Shown: piece after piece, positions 8,378-15,836 of the stretch
Layout: the number at the start of each line of letters is the position of its first letter
Position numbering within the stretch: the first letter of the stretch is position 1
From: Streptomyces marincola
GTDB taxonomy: Bacteria > Actinomycetota > Actinomycetes > Streptomycetales > Streptomycetaceae
Direction of reading: 5' to 3'
DNA length: 64,000 nucleotides
Assembly: GCF_020410765.1 (NCBI RefSeq)
Contig: NZ_CP084541.1
Coordinates: forward strand, 3,538,501-3,602,500
Notes under the pieces: model-generated
What the model was told of the DNA's origin: nothing
The model's database searches: none
Seen by the model: the letters and a program-made list of their open reading frames with translations, nothing else
Made by a program: the position numbers and the translations under genes

Positions 8378-9250
8378 TCACTCCTCCGCGGTCAGGCCCT
8401 CGCGCAGCTGGGCGAGTGTGCGCGTGAGCAGGCGGGACACGTGCATCTGCGAGATGCCGACCTCCTCGCCGATCTGGGACTGCGTCATGTTGCCGAAGAA
8501 GCGCAGCATGATGATGCGCCGCTCGCGGGCGGGCAGCCGGGCGAGCAGCGGCTTCAACGACTCGCGGTACTCGACGCCTTCGAGGGCGGTGTCCTCGTAG
8601 CCGAGCCGGTCGGCGAGCGAGCCCTCGCCGCCGTCCTCCTCGGGCGAGGGGGAGTCGAGGGAACTCGCCGTGTAGGCGTTGCCCACGGCCAGGCCGTCGA
8701 CGACCTCGTCCTCGGAAACGCCGAGGCACACGGCGAGTTCGGCGACGGTGGGGGAGCGGTCGAGCCGCTGGGACAGCTCGTCGCTCGCCTTGGTGAGGGC
8801 GAGCCGCAGCTCCTGGAGGCGGCGCGGGACGCGCACCGACCACGAGGTGTCGCGGAAGAACCGCTTGATCTCGCCGACCACCGTCGGCATCGCGAACGTC
8901 GGGAACTCCACGCCCCGTTCACAGTCGAACCGGTCGATGGCCTTGATCAAGCCGATCGTGCCGACCTGGACGATGTCCTCCATCGGCTCGTTCCGGCTGC
9001 GGAACCGGGCCGCCGCGTAGCGCACGAGCGGAAGGTTCAGCTCGATCAAGGTGTCCCGCACGTAGCCCCGTTCGGGGCTGTCGGCGTCCAGCGCGGACAG
9101 CCGCTGGAACAGGGAGCGCGAGAGGGTGCGGGTGTCGAGGTTGACGGTCTCCGTGGGAGCTTCCTGCGGCAGCGCGGGAGTGTGCGGCGCGGGTACGTGC
9201 GGCGTGCCGGTCGTGGTGAGCACCTTGGAGCTGCCCAGTTCTACGGACAT
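8378..9250 (-). CDS. SigB/SigF-type RNA polymerase sigma factor, copy 1
   Basis: 290-aa group 3 sigma factor. Region 2 is complete (LVRYAAARFRSRNEPMEDIV and GLIKAIDRFD), region 3 follows with FFRDTSWSVRVPRRLQELR, and region 4 has the helix-turn-helix MTQSQIGEEVGISQMHVSRLL that reads the -35 element. In Streptomyces this family serves stress response and sporulation under anti-sigma/anti-anti-sigma control; no such regulator genes lie next to it here. Start ATG 9250 has AAGGGGGTGGC in front; an upstream GTG-type start at 9310 is less likely. It lies downstream of a close paralogue, 213 bp apart. Confidence 0.92.
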   Translation of the reverse strand: MSVELGSSKVLTTTGTPHVPAPHTPALPQEAPTETVNLDTRTLSRSLFQRLSALDADSPERGYVRDTLIELNLPLVRYAAARFRSRNEPMEDIVQVGTIGLIKAIDRFDCERGVEFPTFAMPTVVGEIKRFFRDTSWSVRVPRRLQELRLALTKASDELSQRLDRSPTVAELAVCLGVSEDEVVDGLAVGNAYTASSLDSPSPEEDGGEGSLADRLGYEDTALEGVEYRESLKPLLARLPARERRIIMLRFFGNMTQSQIGEEVGISQMHVSRLLTRTLAQLREGLTAEE

Positions 9251-9332
9251 GCCACCCCCTTGAGGTCGTGGACGGGTCGCGGCGGCGCGCTTCCGGATGT
9301 GACATCCCACGAAAGAAGGCGCCCTCTCGTGG

Positions 9333-9358
9333 ATACCGGGTCTGCCGTGACGGCAAAC
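9333..9358 (-). promoter_or_regulatory. candidate SigB/F-type promoter of sigma gene copy 1
   Basis: On the minus strand GTTT (9358-9355), a 16-nt spacer and CGGTAT (9338-9333), about 80 nt before the ATG. The known consensus for actinobacterial SigB/SigF is GTTT-N14-16-GGGTAT, so one base of the -10 differs. It would allow autoregulation or regulation by the neighbouring paralogue. Seen by eye only. Confidence 0.35.
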
Positions 9359-9463
9359 ACGGTCTGAGACAGTCTGTCACAAGTCATCAACGCGACGTAG
9401 CTTCATGTCGATAAAACGGCAGAGCTGGGGCCGGAGTTCCCGGAGGCGGGTACCTCGTTGGAC

Positions 9464-10246
9464 TTAGGCGTCGATCGGATTTGCGGCGCGTAGCCGGGTG
9501 AAGCTCCGCGAGAGCAACCGGGAGATGTGCATCTGCGAAACGCCGAGTTCGGCGCTGATCTGCGACTGCGTCAGGTTGCGGTAATACCGCATCAGCAGGA
9601 TGCGGCGTTCGCGTTCTGGCAGTTGCACGAGCAGATGCCGGACGAGCGCGCGGTGTTCGACCCCCGCCAGCTCCGGATCCTCGTAGCCGAGCCGGTCGAT
9701 CAGCCCGGGGCCGCCGTCCTCGCGTTCGCCCGCGGATTCGAGCGAGGTCACCCGGTACGCGCGGCCCGCGTCGAAGCTCGCCAGCACGTCCTCCTCCGGG
9801 ATGCTCAGCCGTTCGGCGATCTCGCCCGGCGTCGGGGTGCGGCCGAGCGCCACCGTCAGCTCCTCGGCCGCGCCGCGCACCTGCGCCCACAGTTCGTGCA
9901 GGCGGCGCGGCACGTGCACACCGCGAACGCTGTCCCGGAAGTAGCGGCGGATCTCGCCGACGATCGTCGGCATGGCGAACGTCGGGAACTGCACGCCCCG
10001 CGCGCTGTCGAACCGGTCGATCGCGTGGATGAGGCCGATCGTGCCGACCTGGACGATGTCCTCCATCGGCTCGTTCCGGCCGCGGAAGCGCAGCGCGACG
10101 TAGCGGACCAGCGGCAGGTTCGCCTCGATCAGGGCGGCGCGCACCCGGGCGTGCTCGGCGCTGCCGGCGGAGCAGTCCGCCAGTCGCTCGAACAGGGCCT
10201 GCGTGAGCGCCCGCGCTGCCGCACCCCTGCTCTGCGTCGCCGCCAC
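9464..10246 (-). CDS. SigB/SigF-type RNA polymerase sigma factor, copy 2
   Basis: 260-aa paralogue of the preceding sigma gene. The core is nearly the same: LVRYVALRFRGRNEPMEDIV, GLIHAIDRFD, the GVHVPRRLHELW region 3 and the region-4 helix-turn-helix LTQSQISAELGVSQMHISRLL. It lacks the ~40-residue N-terminal extension of copy 1. The start GTG 10246 is chosen with AAGGGG 10 nt upstream. Family knowledge: such factors respond to stress or development through partner-switching. The two copies differ in the non-conserved linker between regions 3 and 4, so target sets or anti-sigma partners may differ. Confidence 0.9.
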   Translation of the reverse strand: MAATQSRGAAARALTQALFERLADCSAGSAEHARVRAALIEANLPLVRYVALRFRGRNEPMEDIVQVGTIGLIHAIDRFDSARGVQFPTFAMPTIVGEIRRYFRDSVRGVHVPRRLHELWAQVRGAAEELTVALGRTPTPGEIAERLSIPEEDVLASFDAGRAYRVTSLESAGEREDGGPGLIDRLGYEDPELAGVEHRALVRHLLVQLPERERRILLMRYYRNLTQSQISAELGVSQMHISRLLSRSFTRLRAANPIDA

Positions 10247-10345
10247 CTCCCGACCACCCCTTCAGGCCGTCACAACCGGGCAAAAGCATTCATAGCATCA
10301 CAAGACCTGTTGCTCGTGCGCAAGCACCCGGTCCAGACGTGTTGA

Positions 10346-10507
10346 TCAGCGGCCGGTCAGCAGCTCCGCGACCGCGTCCGCCGCGCCGGAGACGGAGGCG
10401 AAGAGCAGGTGGGCGAACTCGGCCGACCGGCCCGGCGCGGCCATCACCGCGTAGAGCGCGGCGGCTGCGACGGCCCAAGCGGCGAGCCGGCGAACGTGGA
10501 CCGTCAT
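10346..10507 (-). CDS. small hydrophobic protein, 53 aa
   Basis: Starts at an ATG with GGGAGG 8 nt upstream. The sequence is a basic N-terminus (TVHVRRLAAW), one hydrophobic helix AVAAAALYAVMAAPG, then an amphipathic stretch FAHLLFASVSGAADAVAELL. It could be a single-pass membrane or exported peptide. It precedes the sigma genes on the same strand by about 100 bp. Function unknown; small streptomycete proteins with this layout exist. Confidence 0.55.
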   Translation of the reverse strand: MTVHVRRLAAWAVAAAALYAVMAAPGRSAEFAHLLFASVSGAADAVAELLTGR

Positions 10508-10693
10508 CGTGGGTGCCTCCCGCGGCGCGCTGCGGTCCCGGCCGGTCCTGGACCGCGTCGGCGGCCATTGAAACACCGCGCGCGGCGCGACCAGAAGGCA
10601 CCGGCGGACACGGCTCCCGCCCCGGCGGCCCGGGCCCCGCCCGGCGCGCCGCCGTTCCGCACGATTCCGTTCTGACGTGATCGGTTCGGCCGC

Positions 10694-10749
10694 GAACGGT
10701 CCGAACGGTCCACCCGCGGGTGAACGGACCGGACGCGCGTGAACGGTCC
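10694..10749 (+). repeat. four copies of GAACGG(T/A)CC before the NLR-type operon
   Basis: Copies at 10694-10702, 10703-10711, 10722-10730 (with A) and 10741-10749. The last ones are embedded in a 19-bp near-duplicate unit containing CGCGCGTGAACG. They lie 90-145 bp before the start of the small membrane protein gene and fill the only gap (10508-10837) in this stretch, so they could bind a regulator; otherwise nothing is seen in the gap. Confidence 0.5.
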
Positions 10750-10837
10750 GGCCGCGCGTGAACGCCCGACATCCCTTCCCGAGGCGCCGCGGCGTGGTGG
10801 ACGATGGCGGGACGCTGCCGCTGCGGAAGGGATCGCG

Positions 10838-11140
10838 ATGTCGTCGACGGTGCGCTGGTCACTGGTGTTCGCCGGTGCGGTGGTCGTGTTCGCGCTGTGC
10901 GTGTGGGCGGGCGACGCGGTGCTGCCCTGGGACCGCGCCGAGCGGATCGCCGTGGGAGCCGGCGCCGGAGCGGTGATCGCGGGCCTGCTGGGGGCGTGGG
11001 CCGGATCGGCCACGCGCCCCTCTCCTCCCCCGCCGCCGGGACCGGGAGCCGGGCCGGTGGCGTCGGGCGAACGTTCGGTCGCCGTCGGGGAGAACTCGGG
11101 CGTGATCGTGACGGGCGACGGGGGCACGGTCGGGCGATGA
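10838..11140 (+). CDS. two-helix membrane protein with C-terminal shared motif; putative NLR partner
   Basis: 100-aa protein with two membrane helices (residues about 7-27 and 36-56), a proline-rich linker (60-72) and a C-terminal motif at 77-95, GERSVAVGENSGVIVTGDG. The next gene carries the same motif near its N-terminus (14 of 19 residues identical). RBS GGAAGGGA precedes ATG 10838 and the stop overlaps the next start as ATGA, so the two products are made together. In described bacterial NLR systems with amyloid signalling motifs, a small effector carries the motif at its C-terminus and the adjacent NLR at its N-terminus; this pair has exactly that layout. A membrane-perforating role is inference. 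Confidence 0.8.
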   Translation: MSSTVRWSLVFAGAVVVFALCVWAGDAVLPWDRAERIAVGAGAGAVIAGLLGAWAGSATRPSPPPPPGPGAGPVASGERSVAVGENSGVIVTGDGGTVGR

Positions 11141-13290
11141 CGGCGGCCGACGGCGTGGCCGCGGGCGGGGAGCGTTCGATCGCGGCGGGCAGCAACGCGG
11201 GCGTCATCGCGACGGGCGACGGCGCGCGGATCGAACAGCGCACGCTCGTCGTGAACGCCGGCGCGCCGGCCCCCGCCATGCACGCGGGCGCACTGGCCCG
11301 GCTGCACAACCTGCCGCCCGTGGACAGCGAGGTGTTCGAGGGCCGGGCCGAGGAACTGGCGGCGCTCGCCGCGCTGCCCGCGCGGGGCACGGGGGTAGTG
11401 GCACAGGCCGTGCGCGGCATGGGCGGCATCGGCAAGTCGACGCTGGTCCTGCGGCACGCGCGGGCCCATCTCGCGGGCGGCGGCGGACCGGTCTGGTGGG
11501 TCACGGCGGAGAGCGCCCACGAGGTGGTGGCCGGGCTGGCGCGGCTGGCCGCCGTGGTCAGTCCCGTGCACGCGTCGCTGCCGCTCCGGGACGCGGCCGA
11601 CTGGGCGGTGACCTGGTTGCAGGGCAGAACCGGCTGGCTCGTGGTGCTGGACAACGTCGAGGACCCCGCGCACATCGCGCCCTGGCTCGGGCGCCTCGAC
11701 ACCGGGCAGGTGCTCGTGACCACCCGCAGGGACGTGGCCTGGCCGGGCACGAGCACGGTGCTGCGGCTGGACACACTGCGTCCGGGCGCCTCCCTGCGGG
11801 TGCTGCGCGACCTGGTCGGGCCGCACGTCACGGCGGACGACGGAACGTGGCGCGCCGTTGCCGACGAACTCGGTCATCTTCCGCTGGCGTTGCAGCAGGC
11901 CGGCGCCTACCTCGCGCAGACCCGGTCGGCACCCGCCCGTTACCTGGCACGGCTGCGCGCCGATCCTGCCGACGTGCTGGCCACCCCGGCCCCGGGCGGA
12001 GCGCATCAGCGCACCATCGCCCGCCTGTGGTCGCTGGCCCTCGGCACCGTCGACCCCGACGCCGTCAACCTGCTGCGAATTCTGGCGCACTGCGCCCCGA
12101 CCCCGTTGCCGCGCGAGGTGCTCGACACCGCCCCCCGCGCGCGCGACGACGTGGACCGCGCGCTCGGGCACCTGCACGCGTACAGCCTCATCACCCTGAC
12201 CGACACCACCATCACGGTCCACCGCCTCCTCCAGACCGTCGTGCGCGCCACGACCCCACCGCCCGCCGCGCCCGCCGGGCGGCGCGCGCGCTTCCCGCGC
12301 CGCCGCGCGCCCGACCCCCTCGGCCCCGGCGACCTGGCCATCGAACTCCTGTGGCGCGCGGCGTCCGCGCACGACCCCGAGGACGTGCGGGCCTGGCCCC
12401 ACTGGCGGATGCTGCTGCCCCACATCAAGGCCGTCGCGGCCCACCCCGCCCCCGCGAGGATCCGGACGCTGGCCGGTCTGCTCGGCCGGGCCGGCGTCCA
12501 CGCGTGGGCCCGCGGGCAGTTCTCCGAGGCGTTGCCGCTGACGGAACGGTCGCTGGCCATCGCGGAACGGACGGTGGGCCCCGAGCACCCGGTGACCGCG
12601 ATACGGCTGGGCAACCTCGCGGCCATCCTCTCGTCCCTGGGTCGGCCGGGGGAGGCGTTGCCACTGGAGGAACGCGCGCTGGCGGTCACCGAGGCGGCGC
12701 TCGGCCCCGACCACCCCGACACGGGCCTCAGACTGGGGAACCTCGCGGCCACGTTGTGCGAGTTGGAACGGCCCGGGGACGCGTTGCCGGTGGCCAGGCG
12801 TGCGCTGGCGGTCACCGAGGCGGCCCTCGGCTCCGACCACCCCGACACGGGCCGCCGGCTGGGGAGCCTCGCCCGCGTCCTGTTGGAACTGGAACGGCCC
12901 GGGGACGCGTTGCCGGTGGCCAGGCGCGCGCTGGCCGTCACCGAGGCGGCCCTCGGCCCCGACCACCCGCCCGTCGCGACCCATCTCGGCGACCTCGCGG
13001 TCGCGTTGACCCGGCTGGGCCGACCGAAGGAAGCGTTGCCGCTTGAGGAACGCGCGCTCGCCGTCACGGAGGCGGCGTCCGGCCCCGGCCACGGGGACGT
13101 CGCGCTGCGACTGGGGAACCTCGCGGTCACCTGCGCGGCGCTCGGCCGCCCGGAAGAGGCGACGCGACTGGCGGAACGCGCCCTGTCCATCTCCGAGTCG
13201 GCCCTTGGCCCCGACCACCCCCGCACCCGGAACGTGCGCCGCTGGCTGCGGACGCACCAGGCCCGCCACGCGTCGGACGAGGAGCGGTGA
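11137..13290 (+). CDS. NB-ARC/TPR STAND ATPase (NLR-like) with N-terminal shared motif
   Basis: 717-aa protein. Order: the shared motif GERSIAAGSNAGVIATGDG (11-29), a linker IEQRTLVVNAG, then an NB-ARC ATPase with P-loop GMGGIGKST (94-102), Walker B LVVLDNVED (168-176), sensor strand VLVTTRR (192-198) and the GLPL-type HLPLALQQAGAYL (247-259), a winged-helix part ending HRLLQTVVR, and from about 455 at least six kinesin-light-chain-type TPRs of 42 residues. Several TPRs are almost identical (GDALPVARRALAVTEAALG occurs twice), a sign of recent repeat duplication. STAND proteins of this build act as ligand-triggered switches, often in antiviral or signalling roles. It overlaps the membrane-protein gene by 4 bp. 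Confidence 0.9.
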   Translation: MTAADGVAAGGERSIAAGSNAGVIATGDGARIEQRTLVVNAGAPAPAMHAGALARLHNLPPVDSEVFEGRAEELAALAALPARGTGVVAQAVRGMGGIGKSTLVLRHARAHLAGGGGPVWWVTAESAHEVVAGLARLAAVVSPVHASLPLRDAADWAVTWLQGRTGWLVVLDNVEDPAHIAPWLGRLDTGQVLVTTRRDVAWPGTSTVLRLDTLRPGASLRVLRDLVGPHVTADDGTWRAVADELGHLPLALQQAGAYLAQTRSAPARYLARLRADPADVLATPAPGGAHQRTIARLWSLALGTVDPDAVNLLRILAHCAPTPLPREVLDTAPRARDDVDRALGHLHAYSLITLTDTTITVHRLLQTVVRATTPPPAAPAGRRARFPRRRAPDPLGPGDLAIELLWRAASAHDPEDVRAWPHWRMLLPHIKAVAAHPAPARIRTLAGLLGRAGVHAWARGQFSEALPLTERSLAIAERTVGPEHPVTAIRLGNLAAILSSLGRPGEALPLEERALAVTEAALGPDHPDTGLRLGNLAATLCELERPGDALPVARRALAVTEAALGSDHPDTGRRLGSLARVLLELERPGDALPVARRALAVTEAALGPDHPPVATHLGDLAVALTRLGRPKEALPLEERALAVTEAASGPGHGDVALRLGNLAVTCAALGRPEEATRLAERALSISESALGPDHPRTRNVRRWLRTHQARHASDEER

Positions 13291-13440
13291 AGCGGCGTTG
13301 GTCAGTGGTGTCCGCAGGGGGCGGTGGCCGTGTTCGGGTTGTGCGTGCGCGTGATGGTCTCGGGCGATGACGTCCGGATCGATCAGCGCACGCTGATCGA
13401 TGCCCCCGGCACGCTGACCGCGACACGGCCGCGACGGTGC
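13287..13440 (+). pseudogene. decayed copy of the membrane-protein/NLR junction
   Basis: The DNA just after the NLR gene resembles two parts of the preceding pair. GCGTTGGTCAGTGGTGTCCG at 13296 matches the membrane-protein start (GCGCTGGTCACTGGTGTTCG at 10852) with three changes, and continues to GTTGTGCGTG. At about 13354, VMVSGDDVRIDQRTLI corresponds to VIATGDGARIEQRTLV of the NLR. The parts lie in different frames and the middle is missing, with a stop at 13368 in the first frame, so this is a broken, internally deleted duplicate. Confidence 0.6.
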
Positions 13441-13560
13441 TGCTGATCCTCGGGGGCCCCGAACGAGGCGTGACGGGCCTGATGCGCTGGTCCTCCACCG
13501 CGATGGCCGCGCGCTATCAGCACATGCTCGACGCGGTATGGAGCAGCGTCGCTGCGAAGG
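13435..13560 (+). pseudogene. 3' remnant of a tyrosine recombinase (integrase)
   Basis: One frame reads LLILGGPERGVTGLMRWSST, then AMAARYQHMLDAVWSSVAAKV. This matches the last ~40 residues of actinomycete tyrosine integrases (the GWSSTAMAARYQH box holding the catalytic Tyr). The catalytic Arg, Lys and His regions are absent, so it is a fragment. It lies about 150 bp from the 3' end of tRNA-Ser, the usual target of such integrases. Confidence 0.65.
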
Positions 13561-13658
13561 TCATTGTGCACAAGAGCGGCGTGTCCTGTCGCTGGGCCGG
13601 GGCCACGTACCGGGGCGGCGAGCGCCGAACTGAGACGGGAACTGAGACGGAGACGCGG

Positions 13659-13692
13659 CGAGAGGGCGGGCCCTGGTGGGGCCGCCCTCTCG
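13659..13692. terminator. hairpin terminator after tRNA-Ser
   Basis: Perfect 11-bp arms CGAGAGGGCGG / CCGCCCTCTCG (13659-13669 and 13682-13692) with inner GCCC/GGGC pairing; downstream of the leftward tRNA. Before it, ACTGAGACGG is directly repeated at 13629-13650. Confidence 0.7.
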
Positions 13693-13708
13693 TCTGTCCT
13701 GCTCAGAG

Positions 13709-13795
13709 CGGTAGCGGAGGGATTTGAACCCTCGGTGGAGTTGCCCCCACACTCGCTTTCGAGGCGAGCTCCTTAGGCCGCTCGGACACGCTACC
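13709..13795 (-). tRNA. tRNA-Ser (anticodon CGA)
   Basis: On the minus strand GGTAGCG pairs with CGCTACC in the acceptor stem, discriminator G at 13709. The anticodon arm is CTCGC-CTCGAAA-GCGAG, giving anticodon CGA (codon UCG). A long variable arm is present, as expected for a class II tRNA, and the T arm GAGGGTTCAAATCCCTC is complete. CCA is not encoded. Length 87 nt. Confidence 0.95.
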
Positions 13796-13864
13796 GCGAG
13801 GAAGCCTATCCCACGTGCGGGCCGCTCGGAAAATCGGTGGGGCGGTGGGCCGGTGCCGGCCCGG

Positions 13865-14344
13865 TCAGCGGGCCCGGAAGAAGTCGGTGAGGGCTCGGCC
13901 GCAGTCCTCCGCGAGGACCGAACCGATCACCTCTGGCCGGTGGTTGAGGCGCCGGTCGCGCAGGACGTCCCACAGGGAGCCGGCGGCTCCCGCCTTGGCG
14001 TCGACCGCCCCGTAGACGACCCGGTCGACGCGCGCGAGCACGGCCGCGCCCGCGCACATCGTGCACGGTTCCAGGGTGACCACGAGGGTGCAGTCGGTCA
14101 GGCGCCACGCGCCGAGCCGGCGCGCCGCGGCGCGCAGCGCGAGCACCTCGGCGTGCGCCGTCGGGTCGCCGGTGGCCTCGCGCTCGTTGTGCCCGGTGCC
14201 GAGGATCTCGCCGTCGGGGCCGCCGGGCCCCAGCACCAGCGCGCCCACCGGCACGTCGCCGGTGGCCGTCGCGGCGGCGGCCCGCGCCAGCGCTTCGCGC
14301 ATCGCCGGCCGCCACGGGTCGCGCAGCGGGTCCCGCGCGGTCAT
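13865..14344 (-). CDS. tadA: tRNA-specific adenosine deaminase
   Basis: 159-aa zinc deaminase that converts A34 to inosine in tRNA-Arg(ACG), needed to read CGN codons. Zinc site: the H-A-E triad in GDPTAHAEVLALR (catalytic Glu) and the PCxxC in TLEPCTMCAGA. ARVDRVVYGAVDAKAGAAGS and LNHRPEV follow the family pattern. The start ATG 14344 gives the usual N-terminus; length fits TadA (about 150-170). It follows the gene for its conserved partner protein on the same strand, 27 bp apart, the usual arrangement in Streptomyces. Confidence 0.93.
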   Translation of the reverse strand: MTARDPLRDPWRPAMREALARAAAATATGDVPVGALVLGPGGPDGEILGTGHNEREATGDPTAHAEVLALRAAARRLGAWRLTDCTLVVTLEPCTMCAGAAVLARVDRVVYGAVDAKAGAAGSLWDVLRDRRLNHRPEVIGSVLAEDCGRALTDFFRAR

Positions 14345-14371
14345 GCGGGCGCCCGTGTCATGAGCCGGCCG

Positions 14372-14893
14372 TCACCTGACCGCCTCAAGGACGTCGGAGC
14401 AGCCGAGCGCGTCGGCGATCTCGCCGAGCGCGTCGTCCGGCGTGAGCTTCAGCACGGTGACGGCGTCGATGCCCAGGTCGGCGAGCAGCCCAGGGTCGCC
14501 CAGCGGGCCGCGTGGCACCGCGTCGGGGGAACCGGAGTCGTCACCGGCGTCGTTCGCGCCGTCCTCCGCGCCGTCCAGGTCGGTGAGGTCGAGGACCTCG
14601 GGGTCCTCGGGCTCGCGGCCCAGCAACTCGTCCGTCAGCAGGATCTCGCCGTACGCGCTGCGCGTCGCCCGTGCGGCGTCGGAGACGAAGATCCTCGGGT
14701 CGTCCTCGCCGTCCACACGGACGAGACCGAACCAGGCACCTTCCTGCTCGATGCAGACGAGAACCGTCTCGTCGTCGGAGGTCGCCGAGCGGGCCAGCTC
14801 GGCCAGCTCGTCGAGGCTCTCCACGTCATCGAGCTCTGTATCACTCGCTTCCCAACCATTATCGGTCCGCGCGAGCAGTGCGGTGAAGTACAC
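14372..14893 (-). CDS. tRNA adenosine deaminase-associated protein
   Basis: 173-aa acidic protein that starts VYFTALLARTDNGWEASDTE, followed by LVCIEQEGAWFGLVRVDGED and IFVSDAARATRSAYGEILL. This family is conserved directly upstream of tadA in actinobacteria and carries that name for its position; its biochemical role is not known. The start GTG 14893 has GGGGAG 7 nt upstream; the frame is open further up but lacks a ribosome site. An Asp/Gly-rich low-complexity stretch (about 115-130) separates the two conserved halves. Confidence 0.85.
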   Translation of the reverse strand: MYFTALLARTDNGWEASDTELDDVESLDELAELARSATSDDETVLVCIEQEGAWFGLVRVDGEDDPRIFVSDAARATRSAYGEILLTDELLGREPEDPEVLDLTDLDGAEDGANDAGDDSGSPDAVPRGPLGDPGLLADLGIDAVTVLKLTPDDALGEIADALGCSDVLEAVR

Positions 14894-15185
14894 CGTGACT
14901 CTCCCCACTCGGTTCGGCAGTGCCACCTGCATCGTGGCAGAAAAGGGGTGCGCTGTCGGGTAACTCGGCAGTTCACCAACGGAATGTTCGCGCACGGTTC
15001 GTCCGGCGTGAACGGTCGGAGGATACGGGGGTGGCCGGCGGGGCTCGGGCGCCGGGGCGGCATATGCCCTCCTCCCGCCAGGCACCACTCTCCACGGCGC
15101 CGCCGCCCTTTGTCCACCGGCGGCGCACACGGGGAACCGGCCGGTCGGTCCCGGAGTGTCCGAGGCGTTCGATACTGTCGAAGCC

Positions 15186-15821
15186 ATGCGGACCCATGTC
15201 GTCGACCACCCGCTGGTCGCACACAAGCTGACCACGCTGCGCGATGCGCGTACCGATACGCCGACGTTCAGGCGGCTGGCCGACGAGCTCGTCACGCTGC
15301 TGGCGTACGAGGCGACGCGTGACGTCCGCACCGAACTGGTGGACATCAACACGCCGGTGACGCGGACCACGGGCGTGCGCCTTTCGCATCCGCGTCCGCT
15401 CGTGGTGCCGATCATACGGGCGGGGCTCGGCATGCTGGACGGCATGGTGCGGCTGCTGCCGACGGCCGAGGTCGGGTTCCTCGGGATGATCAGGGACGAG
15501 GCGACGCTTGAGGCGTCGACGTACGCCAACCGCATGCCCGACGACCTCTCGGGGCGTCAGGTGTACGTGCTCGACCCGATGCTGGCGACCGGCGGCACGC
15601 TGGTGGCGGCGGTCGGGGAGCTGATGCGGCGCGGCGCGGACGACGTGACGGTGATCTGCCTGCTGGCCGCGCCCGAGGGCGTGGAGCGGCTTGAGGCCGA
15701 GCTGGCCGGGGCGCCGGTCACGGTCGTGACGGGCGCGCTGGACGAGGGGCTGGACGAGCAGGGGTTCATCGTGCCCGGCCTCGGCGACGCCGGTGACCGC
15801 ATGTACGGAACGGTCGGCTGA
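15186..15821 (+). CDS. upp: uracil phosphoribosyltransferase
   Basis: 211-aa PRTase that makes UMP from uracil and PRPP in pyrimidine salvage. The PRPP-binding loop is VYVLDPMLATGGTL and the uracil site region is GFIVPGLGDAGDRMYGT; the flexible loop is in EASTYANRMPDD. Length and sequence fit the family from end to end. ATG 15186 matches the usual start MRTHVVDHPL; an ATG-less upstream extension to 15156 is rejected. TACTGT lies only ~14 nt before the ATG with no clear RBS, so the transcript may be leaderless. Divergent from the tadA-partner gene across 292 bp in which I see nothing else. Confidence 0.95.
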   Translation: MRTHVVDHPLVAHKLTTLRDARTDTPTFRRLADELVTLLAYEATRDVRTELVDINTPVTRTTGVRLSHPRPLVVPIIRAGLGMLDGMVRLLPTAEVGFLGMIRDEATLEASTYANRMPDDLSGRQVYVLDPMLATGGTLVAAVGELMRRGADDVTVICLLAAPEGVERLEAELAGAPVTVVTGALDEGLDEQGFIVPGLGDAGDRMYGTVG

Positions 15822-15836
15822 CGCGGCCGGCCCGCG

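Noticed and set aside
13287..13800. Prophage at tRNA-Ser
   Set aside because: No phage structural, repressor or packaging genes; only an integrase fragment.
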